A stretch of DNA of 64,000 bases, taken from positions 105,827-169,826 of the forward strand of contig CAYTPW010000006.1 of the NCBI GenBank assembly GCA_964439935.1. Reading direction: 5' to 3'. A program made the position numbers and the translations under genes. Shown here one piece after another: positions 53,418 to 62,091 of this stretch; position 1 is the first letter of the stretch; each line of letters begins with the position of its first letter. Source of the stretch: JABMQW01 sp964439935. Lineage in GTDB: Bacteria; Fidelibacterota; Marinisomatia; Marinisomatales; TCS56. The notes below the pieces were generated by a model. That model was given only the letters and a program-made list of their open reading frames with translations, ran no database searches and was not told where the DNA came from.

Positions 53418-54290
53418 ATGTCTCTTTCTGAATTTACATCGCCGGTCACCGAATTAATCCAATCCCGATCATCCTGGCGCAGCTATACATCACAACCTTT
53501 CAACACTGACTTGTACCAGGAAATTGTAAGTTATCTTGATGATCAAAAATCCGGTCCTCTCGGCAGTTCGGTTCGCTTCCAGTTGATCAAAAAGGATGAT
53601 CCGGCGCGGTTTGACAATACCCGTTTGGGAACCTACGGGTTTATCAAGAATGCCCGGAATTTCATTGCCGGGGCTGTTGTATTAGATCATCGGCATTGGG
53701 AGGATTATGGTTATCTGCTGGAAAAAATTATCCTTAAAATGACCGACCTCAGCTTGGGAACCTGCTGGCTAGGAGGAACTTTCAAGCGCAGTGAGTTCGG
53801 TCCTTTGATCAAAATCGGTAAAAATGAAGTTATCCCGGCCATTACGCCGGTAGGTTATGGAACTGACCACCGCAGCCTGCGGGACCTGCTGATCCGTCGA
53901 GGCGCCCAATCACGAACACGCCGGCCCTGGGAACAATTGTTTTTCACGGATGATTTTACCAGACCGCTTTCCAAAACGGCTACAGGTGATTTTGTCCTGC
54001 CCCTTGAAATGGTACGATTGGCTCCTTCTGCCTCCAACCGCCAACCCTGGCGGACCATTCAAACCGGCACTGCGGTACATTTTTATCTTAAGCGCTCCCG
54101 AAAATATTCAGAGTTGATCAAAGCCGCTGATCTGCAACGGGTGGACCTGGGAATCGCCATGTGTCATTTTGAGTTAACGGCCAGGGAAATCAATCTAGAT
54201 GGCCGGTGGATTGATCAACCACCGAACATATTACATCCAGAAAATTGTGAATATATTATTACCTGGGACGGCAACGGCAAAAGAATGTAA
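53418..54290 (+). CDS. TM1586-like nitroreductase-family flavoprotein
   Basis: 290 residues with the double-domain TM1586 nitroreductase fold: first part RSSWRSYTSQPF, then LGTCWLGGTFKRSEF, second part LPLEMVRLAPSASNRQPWR with the FMN-binding serine/asparagine stretch, and VDLGIAMCHFELTAR. It likely uses FMN and NAD(P)H; substrate unknown. The ABC exporter genes start 12 bp downstream. Confidence 0.85.
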   Translation: MSLSEFTSPVTELIQSRSSWRSYTSQPFNTDLYQEIVSYLDDQKSGPLGSSVRFQLIKKDDPARFDNTRLGTYGFIKNARNFIAGAVVLDHRHWEDYGYLLEKIILKMTDLSLGTCWLGGTFKRSEFGPLIKIGKNEVIPAITPVGYGTDHRSLRDLLIRRGAQSRTRRPWEQLFFTDDFTRPLSKTATGDFVLPLEMVRLAPSASNRQPWRTIQTGTAVHFYLKRSRKYSELIKAADLQRVDLGIAMCHFELTAREINLDGRWIDQPPNILHPENCEYIITWDGNGKRM

Positions 54291-54302
54291 TAGGATGCTG
54301 GA

Positions 54303-55157
54303 ATGATTAAAGTTGACCAATTGGAATTTGTCTATCACGGAAATCCTGAGCCGACTATTAAAAAAATCAGTTTTAACGTTGAGCCCGGCGAAGTTTTTGG
54401 TTTTCTTGGACCCAGTGGCGCTGGTAAAAGCACTACCCAGAAAATCCTGATCGGTCTGTACGATAATTTTAGTGGCAATATATCGGTCTGGAAACGAGAT
54501 CTACGAGAGTGGCATAATGATTATTATGAGCGCGTGGGAGTAGCGTTCGAAGTACCAAACCATTATTTGAAATTGACCGGCCTGGAGAATCTTAATTATT
54601 TCCGCTCGTTGTACTCCGGAACCACAGCAGAACCACGGGAATTACTGGATATGGTCGGCCTCACGGGAGATGCTAACCTGCCGGCCGGACAGTATTCCAA
54701 GGGAATGAAGGTCCGCCTGGGTTTTGCCCGTGCCCTGCTGGCAAATCCAGAACTGATCTTTCTGGATGAACCCACTGCTGGTCTGGATCCAGTCAATGCC
54801 CGGATCATCAAGGATATCATTCATGATAAGAAACAGGCCGGTACAACCGTCTTTCTTACCACTCACGATATGACCGTGGCCGATCAGCTGTGCGACCGGG
54901 TTGCCTTTATTGTGGATGGCGAGCTCAAATTGATTGACTCTCCCCGTAATCTCAAACTTGAATATGGCAAACATCAGGTGCGGGTGGAATATGCCAGCAC
55001 TGGCAAAGTCGATTACAAAGATTTTCCATTGACTGGATTGAGGGCAAATTCAGCTTTTTTAACACTCTTGGGAAATGAGGATGTTCAGACAATTCATTCT
55101 CTGGAAATGTCCCTCGAAAACATTTTTATTGAGATTACCGGCCGGAGTTTAACTTGA
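54303..55157 (+). CDS. ABC exporter ATP-binding subunit (second exporter)
   Basis: 284 residues. Walker A is GPSGAGKSTT, Walker B is LIFLDEPTAGLD and the H-loop is FLTTHDMTVADQ. The signature is YSKGMKVRLG rather than LSGGQ, as in several drug-exporter ATPases. GGATGCTGGA before the ATG may be the ribosome binding site. It forms an ATPase-permease-permease set with the next two genes, an arrangement like mycobacterial Rv2688c-Rv2686c; function here is inferred. Confidence 0.9.
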   Translation: MIKVDQLEFVYHGNPEPTIKKISFNVEPGEVFGFLGPSGAGKSTTQKILIGLYDNFSGNISVWKRDLREWHNDYYERVGVAFEVPNHYLKLTGLENLNYFRSLYSGTTAEPRELLDMVGLTGDANLPAGQYSKGMKVRLGFARALLANPELIFLDEPTAGLDPVNARIIKDIIHDKKQAGTTVFLTTHDMTVADQLCDRVAFIVDGELKLIDSPRNLKLEYGKHQVRVEYASTGKVDYKDFPLTGLRANSAFLTLLGNEDVQTIHSLEMSLENIFIEITGRSLT

Positions 55158-55855
55158 GTCGGTTTCTTTCAACAATTATCAAGGATATTCGTTTACAGTT
55201 GCGTTATGGTTTTTACTATGCCGCTGTCTTTGTGGCGCTGCTGTATATTGTCATTCTGAAAACCCTGTCCCTGGAGATCGTGGTTATTATTCTACCGGTC
55301 GTTTTACTTAGCAATCTAACCATTACGGCCTATTTCTTTGTGGCAGGATTGCTTCTGTTTGAGAAAAGCGAGGGGACACTGGATGCAATCGTGGTCACAC
55401 CAGTTTGTCGTGGGGAATATTTATGGTCAAAGGCAGTCAGTTTGACCATTCTGACCCTGTTGGAAGGATTAGTGATAATATCGGCAGTAATCGGTTTTGC
55501 GTATAATCCATTCCGACTGATTCTGAGTCTGGGTTTTATTGCAATTATGCTGGTTTTTATAGGCTTTGTGGTCGTAGCCCGTTACGATTCGATTAATGAA
55601 TTCATAATTCCCGGAGCGTTGTTGATGACTCCGCTGGCTCTGCCTTTGATTGATTATTTCAATATCTGGCGTTCATGGCTGTTTTACCTACACCCGCTGC
55701 AGGCACCGCTTGAGCTAATGCGCGGAACCTTTGACAGCAAGCAATCAACCGGATTAGTATGGCTAATCGTTTTATCTGTGATATGGTGTATCATCCTGTT
55801 CCGCTGGGCCGGGAGAAATTTTGACCGGCATATAATTAAAGGCCGTGTTCAGTGA
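55154..55855 (+). CDS. ABC exporter permease subunit 1
   Basis: 233 residues, six helices. It starts at TTG 55154 overlapping the ATPase stop (TTGA). The second helical block has the LLLFEKSEGTLDAIVVTP motif of ABC-2 type permeases. Paired with the ATPase upstream and a second permease downstream. Confidence 0.88.
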   Translation: MSRFLSTIIKDIRLQLRYGFYYAAVFVALLYIVILKTLSLEIVVIILPVVLLSNLTITAYFFVAGLLLFEKSEGTLDAIVVTPVCRGEYLWSKAVSLTILTLLEGLVIISAVIGFAYNPFRLILSLGFIAIMLVFIGFVVVARYDSINEFIIPGALLMTPLALPLIDYFNIWRSWLFYLHPLQAPLELMRGTFDSKQSTGLVWLIVLSVIWCIILFRWAGRNFDRHIIKGRVQ

Positions 55856-56592
55856 TGGATATCCTGAAAGTATTCAGAGCGCTTGGACCAGTTGACGTCC
55901 GCAGCATTCTGCGTGATTCTCTGCTGCGGTGGATGCTAATTATACCGCTCCTGCCAGCTATGATTGTGCGCTGGGGTATCCCGGAATTGACTGACTGGCT
56001 GGTAAAGGCTTATTCTTTTGATCTGGTACCGTATTATTCATTGATCATGAGTTTTTTTGTGTTGTTTATACCAACGCTGGTTGGGGTAGTGATTGGCTTC
56101 GTTTTGTTGGATGAGCGAGATGACCGTACCTTAACAGCCCTCCGTGTCACCCCCCTGCAAATCACCGATTATCTAGCCTACCGGATATCGGCTCCAGTGA
56201 TTGTCAGCATTCTCCTGACCATGGTTGCCTTTCCAATTGCCGGATTAGTCACGGTGCCGACCCTGCCATTACTAGCTATAACTATTATGGCTTCAATCGA
56301 GGCACCGATTTTTGCTTTGTTACTGGCGGTATTTGCCCGAAATAAGGTCGTCGGACTTGCCCTGTACAAGGGATTCAGCATTTTCTATTTTGCACCCCTG
56401 GCAGTCTTTTTTATCCAGACCAAATGGCAGTTACTGGCTGGCCTGTTTCCAACCTATTGGCCGGTTAAGACATTCTGGTTGGCGGTGTCAGGAAACGCTG
56501 ACTGGATCGTTTATCTGTTAGCCGGTTTCGCCATGCACGGGCTGGTGTTGTGGCTGTTGTTAAAACAATTTCAAAAAATTCAACTTGATTAA
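55852..56592 (+). CDS. ABC exporter permease subunit 2
   Basis: 246 residues, six helices; start GTG 55852 or ATG 55855 around the stop of permease 1. The LLDERDDRTLTALRVTPLQ motif is that of ABC-2 permeases. With the two preceding genes it forms a complete heteromeric exporter. Confidence 0.88.
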   Translation: MMDILKVFRALGPVDVRSILRDSLLRWMLIIPLLPAMIVRWGIPELTDWLVKAYSFDLVPYYSLIMSFFVLFIPTLVGVVIGFVLLDERDDRTLTALRVTPLQITDYLAYRISAPVIVSILLTMVAFPIAGLVTVPTLPLLAITIMASIEAPIFALLLAVFARNKVVGLALYKGFSIFYFAPLAVFFIQTKWQLLAGLFPTYWPVKTFWLAVSGNADWIVYLLAGFAMHGLVLWLLLKQFQKIQLD

Positions 56593-56654
56593 GCAGGTTT
56601 TTTGCGATAAAAAGTTTGTAACTTAGTTTTATATAATAACCGGGGGTACTAATT

Positions 56655-57581
56655 ATGAAACCAATTTTGATATTAGGTGGCACCGGCCATTACGGTCAGC
56701 ATATTGTTAACAGCCTGGTACAACGCGAGGTACCGGTCCGCATCCTGACCCGAAATATCAATAGAGCCCGAGGGATACTTAGTGAAAAGGTTGAATTACT
56801 CGCCGGTGATATTACTGCTCCCGATAGTGTTAATTCCGCTCTGGAAAATGTCAGCGCGGTTATAATCAGTATTTCAGCTTTCACGCCGAAACTGATTCGC
56901 CAGATTCAATTAATTGAACATGATTCTATTCTGGAGTTACTGAAAGCAGCACATTTGGCTGGTATCAACCGTTTGGTTTATCTTTCGGTTTACGATATCC
57001 GGCCGGATGCGCTTAAACAGGTAACCACTCAATTTGCCAATCTAGCCTTTGCCAAACTGGATATAGAAAAGCAATTGGCAACCAGTGAATTCAACTGGAC
57101 AATCCTGGGCGCACCGCCATCGATGGATATTTTCTTTGCCATGTTGCGGAAAAATAAAATGCTGGTACCCGGTGGTGGTCCGCCAGCTTTACCGACCATA
57201 GCCACGATCGATGTGGGTGAAATTGCAGCTCAAGCAGCCCTCCGAGACGACCTCGGCGGCTGCCGTTTTCGGATGCCCGGACCGGCCGCTCTGTCCTTCA
57301 AGCAGGCCGCGGAAATCATCAGCACAGTTGTGGGACACTCAATTCAAGTTAAAAAAATCCCGCTTTTACCAATTAAAATTGCTTCAATTTTTGCCTGGCC
57401 ATTTACTCCCTACCTGCGTTACCTGGCTGGTAGCGTCACTTTATTGAACCAGTTTCCGCAGGATCTGGCGGCAGAAGCGGCCGCGGACCACCAAACGCTA
57501 TGCGAAACATTTGATTTTTCTCCCACCACACTGGCAGATGAAGCCAGGCGCCGGTTCGGGGATAATAACCCTGATAGCTAA
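56655..57581 (+). CDS. NmrA-like NAD(P)-binding Rossmann protein (atypical SDR)
   Basis: 308 residues with a nucleotide-binding GGTGHYGQHIV (GxxGxxG) start and the NmrA/atypical SDR pattern (AHLAGINRLVYLSVYD; SEFNWTILGAPP). A GGGGG ribosome binding site precedes the ATG. Such proteins may be redox sensors or reductases; no substrate is evident. The M19 dipeptidase gene starts 11 bp downstream. Confidence 0.88.
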   Translation: MKPILILGGTGHYGQHIVNSLVQREVPVRILTRNINRARGILSEKVELLAGDITAPDSVNSALENVSAVIISISAFTPKLIRQIQLIEHDSILELLKAAHLAGINRLVYLSVYDIRPDALKQVTTQFANLAFAKLDIEKQLATSEFNWTILGAPPSMDIFFAMLRKNKMLVPGGGPPALPTIATIDVGEIAAQAALRDDLGGCRFRMPGPAALSFKQAAEIISTVVGHSIQVKKIPLLPIKIASIFAWPFTPYLRYLAGSVTLLNQFPQDLAAEAAADHQTLCETFDFSPTTLADEARRRFGDNNPDS

Positions 57582-57592
57582 AAGTACTGAAA

Positions 57593-58819
57593 ATGAAGAA
57601 GAAAATATTATTACCAATGATCGGATTAGTTATTTTGAATAATGGTTGCTCGATTACCGACCGGGAGGCACGGATGAAACGAAAAGCCGCCAGAATACAT
57701 GAACGGGTATTAACCATCGATACCCATGTCGATACACCACTGCGGATTGTCGGCGAAGGTGTTGATTTAGGTCAGCGTAGTGACTCCCGGCAGGGAGGCA
57801 ACAAGCTGGATTTCATCCGCATGGCAGAAGGGGGACTCGATGTGGCCTGGTTTGCTGTTTATGTTGGCCAGGGTGAACGGGCTCCTAAAGGCAATAATCG
57901 AGCACGGGCTCGGGTAATGGATTTGATCCAGAGTGTTTACCAGTCGGTTGAAAAATATCCTGACCTGGCTGCCCTGGCCTTTGCCGAAAAAGACGCCTAC
58001 CAGATCAGGAAAGCTGGCAAACGTGCGATCTACCTGGGTATTGAAAATGGATATGCCATTGGGAATGACTTGAGCAATATCCAATCATTCTATAATCTGG
58101 GTGTTCGATATATAACTCTCTGCCATGTTAAAAATAACGATATTTGTGATTCATCCAATGATTCAACCGAACATAACGGCTTGAGCCAATTCGGTCGCCT
58201 GGTAGTTGCGGAAATGAACCGGATCGGCATGATTGTGGATGTAGCCCATATCAGCGATAAAGCTTTTTACGATGTGCTGGAGCTGTCCACTGCTCCGATT
58301 ATGGCCTCCCATTCCTGTACCCGCGCGATCAGGAAACATGAACGCAATCTGGATGATGCCATGTTGCGAGCTCTGGTGGATAATGGCGGTGTGATTCAAA
58401 TGAATATTCTCAGCTACTATGTTAATAATATTCCCCAGGATCCGGAACGGGATGCGCTGAAAACAGCTCTGGATGCAAAATGGGATGATTACGATAATCT
58501 ACCAGCAGAACAGCAAAAACTGGCCGATGCAGAATACCGCCAGTTCAAACTGGATCATCCGCAAATCCTGGCCACCGTTTCAGATGCGGTTGATCACATT
58601 GATCATATAGTTAAAATCGCCGGGATCGACCATGTCGGAATCGGAACTGATTTTGACGGTGGTGGTGGTCTCGCCGATTGCTACGATGTTAGTGAGATTG
58701 GTAATATTACTCTGGAACTGGTCCGGCGAGGTTATTCTGAGGCCGCGATTGCCAAAATCTGGGGCGGTAATCTTCAACGGGTTTTCAGGGCGGTGGAACA
58801 AGCATCAGAAAAGGATTAG
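57593..58819 (+). CDS. Membrane dipeptidase, peptidase family M19
   Basis: 408 residues. A short N-terminal hydrophobic region ends NNGCS, a possible lipoprotein site at C19. Binuclear zinc ligands: TIDTHVDTP (H45, D47), GIENGYA (Glu), VDVAHIS and ASHSCTRA (His), and GIGTDFDGG (Asp). M19 enzymes hydrolyse dipeptides, usually outside the cytoplasm. It is the second gene of a pair with the NmrA-like protein. Confidence 0.95.
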   Translation: MKKKILLPMIGLVILNNGCSITDREARMKRKAARIHERVLTIDTHVDTPLRIVGEGVDLGQRSDSRQGGNKLDFIRMAEGGLDVAWFAVYVGQGERAPKGNNRARARVMDLIQSVYQSVEKYPDLAALAFAEKDAYQIRKAGKRAIYLGIENGYAIGNDLSNIQSFYNLGVRYITLCHVKNNDICDSSNDSTEHNGLSQFGRLVVAEMNRIGMIVDVAHISDKAFYDVLELSTAPIMASHSCTRAIRKHERNLDDAMLRALVDNGGVIQMNILSYYVNNIPQDPERDALKTALDAKWDDYDNLPAEQQKLADAEYRQFKLDHPQILATVSDAVDHIDHIVKIAGIDHVGIGTDFDGGGGLADCYDVSEIGNITLELVRRGYSEAAIAKIWGGNLQRVFRAVEQASEKD

Positions 58820-58894
58820 GACTAGATCGTTTTTACAGGGATTCTTCTGGTTCCGGAATAACTACTGGAACACCCACTATATAATCATTGCGCC

Positions 58895-61150
58895 GTGCCT
58901 GAGAACCAGCTATTTTCGTCCGTTATGTATGCCGAAGTTGCCTTTCCAATCTCCAGTTACCAAACTTTCACTTACCTCATCCCAGCCGATCTGACCAGCC
59001 AGGTTCAGGTTGGTTTGCGCGTGAAAGCCCCACTTGGTCATCGGAAAGCACAAGGTATTATAATTGGTCTTTCCAAACAATCTGATTTCAAAGGTAAGCA
59101 TAAATCAATTAGTGCCCTGGTTGATGATCTGACAGTGCTCGACCAACAGTTGTGGGAGCTGTTGCAGTGGGTCAGCCATTATTACCAAACGCCCCTGGGA
59201 CAGGTGGCCCGTGTAGCCCTACCCCGCAGTTTGACCACTCGCTATCGTCCGCCAGTCCGACGATTGGTAGCCTTCAAATCATTTGGAGGGAACTTCGATC
59301 AGGCTAAAAAACGCGCACCGGCCCAGGCTCGAGTACTTGAATATCTGCAGGAAAGGCAGCAAGCTGTTCCAATCATCAGTCTAAAGGAATTGGTCAGCAA
59401 TCCAATCGGTATTTGCCGCAAATTAGAAAAGCAGGAATTGGTTAAAATCAGCGAAGAAATCCGCTATCCCGATGCAACCGGTTTTACTTTTGACCCAATT
59501 GAGAAAATTATTGAATTTTCTGAGCTGCAGCAGGCAATATTGGAACAACTATCAGTCGCTTTACTGAAAAAGCAGTTTTATCCCGCCCTGCTCCACGGTG
59601 TCACTGGCAGCGGCAAAACTGAAATATATATTGATCTGGTGCGCCAGACACTGGCGCAGGATCGGACTGCCATTATGCTGCTGCCCGAAATATCGCTGAC
59701 ACCCCAGATAGCCGGGCGGTTCCGAGCGGTTTTCGGCGAAACAGTAGCGTTGTGGCATTCCAAAATGTCATCTGCCACTCGTTCCTGGACCTGGCAGCAG
59801 ATCTGCCGCGGAAAATTCAAGGTGGTGGTTGGTGCCCGCAGCGCTATCTTCACCCCGCTGAAAAACCTGGGATTGATTGTGGTCGATGAAGAACAGGAGC
59901 ATTCTTATAAACAGGAATCCCCGCCACCACGCTATCATACCCGGGAAGTTGCGCTGATGCGTGCCAAGCTGAGCAAAGCAGTGGTGGTACTGGCCAGCGC
60001 CACTCCCAGCCTGGAAAGTTATTATAACCAGCTACAGGGGAAATTGAATTACCTGCATTTGCCGGAGCGGTTCGGCGGCGCCAGTTATCCGCTGGTGCAT
60101 GTAGTTGACATGAATCAGGAACAGGAAGATACCGGCAAGCTGGGTCAGGTGTTTTCAGGTCTGCTGTTGGAAAAAATTCAAGAGCGGCTGGCAAGAAAGG
60201 AACAGATTATCCTGTTGCAGAACCGCCGTGGGTACGCGCCGATAATGCGCTGTGGTGATTGCGGCGATATGCTGATGTGCCCAAATTGCCAGTTAACGCT
60301 GACCTATCACAGTCGTGGCGATTTTCTGCAGTGTCATTTTTGTGGGCATTTACAACGCATTATTCCCGATCAATGCCCCCAGTGCAGTAGTTCTAATATG
60401 CGTCTGGCTGGAACCGGGACTCAGAAAGTTGAAGATATTCTGTTGGATGCATTTCCGGATGCCCACCTGTCAAGATTGGATTTAGATACAGCCCGCTCCG
60501 GCAAGCAGCTTACCCGTACCCTGATGGATTTTTCCCATGGGAAAATTGACATACTACTGGGTACCCAGATGATCGCAAAGGGACTCGACTTTGAAAATGC
60601 CACTCTGGTTGGGATAATCAATGCCGATACGGGCTTATTTCTGCCGGATTTCAGGGCTGGCGAACGGGCTTTCCAGTTGATTTACCAGGCAGCAGGACGA
60701 GCTGGGCGCCATAAAAAACCCGGCGAAGTAATCGTGCAAACTTATAATCCGGATAATCCAGTAATCAAACATGCTGCCCGGTTGGATTTGAAACAGTATT
60801 ATAATATTGCCCTTAGTGAGCGTCGGGAACTAAACTATGCGCCATTCAGTTGGATGGTACGCGTAGAATTCTACGGTAGCAACCGGGATAAAGTTGAGGC
60901 ATTTGCCCGGGATTGCCGGAAGCGGATAAAGAAAATTTTCCGTGGACTAGAAATTCTGGGGCCGGCTCCCTGCTACCGTGAGCGTTTACGCAATAATTAC
61001 CGATTTCAAATTGTTATGAAAGCAATTAAAACTCAAGATATCAACGGGCGGTTAATGCATCTGTTCTTAAAAGAGAATTTTGGCGCGGGCGAACGTCAGG
61101 TTTCCGGGGTTCGCATGATCCTCGACATTGATCCTGTTTCTATTTTATGA
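58895..61150 (+). CDS. priA: Primosomal protein N' (PriA helicase)
   Basis: 751 residues from GTG 58895 (ATG 58925 is an alternative). It restarts stalled forks. The N-terminal DNA-binding region begins AEVAFPISSYQTFTYLIP; the helicase has Walker A GVTGSGKTE, Walker B VVDEEQEHS, and zinc-binding cysteines CGDCGDMLMCPNC ... CHFCGH ... CPQCSS. The C-terminal motifs include GTQMIAKGLDFENATLV. The stop overlaps the PorQ-like gene start (ATGA). Confidence 0.97.
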   Translation: MPENQLFSSVMYAEVAFPISSYQTFTYLIPADLTSQVQVGLRVKAPLGHRKAQGIIIGLSKQSDFKGKHKSISALVDDLTVLDQQLWELLQWVSHYYQTPLGQVARVALPRSLTTRYRPPVRRLVAFKSFGGNFDQAKKRAPAQARVLEYLQERQQAVPIISLKELVSNPIGICRKLEKQELVKISEEIRYPDATGFTFDPIEKIIEFSELQQAILEQLSVALLKKQFYPALLHGVTGSGKTEIYIDLVRQTLAQDRTAIMLLPEISLTPQIAGRFRAVFGETVALWHSKMSSATRSWTWQQICRGKFKVVVGARSAIFTPLKNLGLIVVDEEQEHSYKQESPPPRYHTREVALMRAKLSKAVVVLASATPSLESYYNQLQGKLNYLHLPERFGGASYPLVHVVDMNQEQEDTGKLGQVFSGLLLEKIQERLARKEQIILLQNRRGYAPIMRCGDCGDMLMCPNCQLTLTYHSRGDFLQCHFCGHLQRIIPDQCPQCSSSNMRLAGTGTQKVEDILLDAFPDAHLSRLDLDTARSGKQLTRTLMDFSHGKIDILLGTQMIAKGLDFENATLVGIINADTGLFLPDFRAGERAFQLIYQAAGRAGRHKKPGEVIVQTYNPDNPVIKHAARLDLKQYYNIALSERRELNYAPFSWMVRVEFYGSNRDKVEAFARDCRKRIKKIFRGLEILGPAPCYRERLRNNYRFQIVMKAIKTQDINGRLMHLFLKENFGAGERQVSGVRMILDIDPVSIL

Positions 61151-62091
61151 CTGCACAGAATAATACCATTCAAACCCGGGCTGCAGGATACCGTTCAATA
61201 ATAGCCTTAATATGTTTGCTAACAACGGCTGTTGGGCAAGCATCATTCAGTGGTCTGGAGGTTGGATATCAAATAAAAAATCTGGCCTTGGCCGGCGGTG
61301 GGTCGCTACTGGTTGGGACCGGTAATGATCGGATGAATCCAGCAACCACCGATACGATTTCCCGTCAGGTTAACTTCGGCTGGTTAAATTACCCGGCGGG
61401 AATTGAGAGTGGCCGGATAGCTTTGAAATTCCGGAAAAATCGTTTTCACTGCAACGTCAGTTTGCGTCACCTGAGCTATGGAACATTCGACGGCTATACC
61501 GCTGACGCCAAACCAACCGGCACCTATTTTTCCGGTGATACCTGGTTTTCAATTTCCATTGCCCGCAAGAATCCGGAGAAGCTTCTGGATTATGGTATCA
61601 CAACCGGTTTATTCGCTAGCCAGCTTGAAAAATACAAGGCCACAATACTCACTCTCACGCCGGGAATTTTACTCAATCTGCGGCAGATTGGTATAAAAGT
61701 CGGACTGAGCCTGCAGAATGGTGGTATTATACTCGATGGTTATTCCACTGCCAGCGAAGAATTACCCACCAAGCTGGTAGTTGGTATTTCACGTAACTTG
61801 GCTTACCTGCCTTTGGAGCTGAACTTAGATTTAGGTTATCATGTGAATGATGAATTGCCTTTCTTTGGGCTGGGAGGGATTTTCACGCTGCCACTCGGCT
61901 TTAGCCTGTTTTGGGGAACGTCCAGTGCGAAAATTGAACAGGGACCTGGTAATCAGGATGCCCGCGATTTATTTGCTGCGAGCGGTTTTGCGCTGTCCTA
62001 TTCAATTAAAAACTATCATTTTGATATAGGGAGCTATTTTTATGGTCCCGGTGCTTGGGGCAGTGGTTTGGGTCTGGGAGTTTCAATTTAA
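61147..62091 (+). CDS. PorQ/PorV-like outer-membrane beta-barrel protein
   Basis: 314 residues with a signal peptide (ALICLLTTAVGQA). The mature part starts with LALAGGGSLLVGTG, an NPATT turn, HLSYGTFDGYTADAK (PorQ-like) and a run of alternating strands to the terminal LGLGVSI. PorQ/PorV proteins belong to the type IX secretion system and UPF0164 families, where they help deliver sorting-domain proteins to the surface. This fits the YPNPFNP proteins in the window, but no other secretion genes are here. The start overlaps the priA stop (ATGA). Confidence 0.78.
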   Translation: MTAQNNTIQTRAAGYRSIIALICLLTTAVGQASFSGLEVGYQIKNLALAGGGSLLVGTGNDRMNPATTDTISRQVNFGWLNYPAGIESGRIALKFRKNRFHCNVSLRHLSYGTFDGYTADAKPTGTYFSGDTWFSISIARKNPEKLLDYGITTGLFASQLEKYKATILTLTPGILLNLRQIGIKVGLSLQNGGIILDGYSTASEELPTKLVVGISRNLAYLPLELNLDLGYHVNDELPFFGLGGIFTLPLGFSLFWGTSSAKIEQGPGNQDARDLFAASGFALSYSIKNYHFDIGSYFYGPGAWGSGLGLGVSI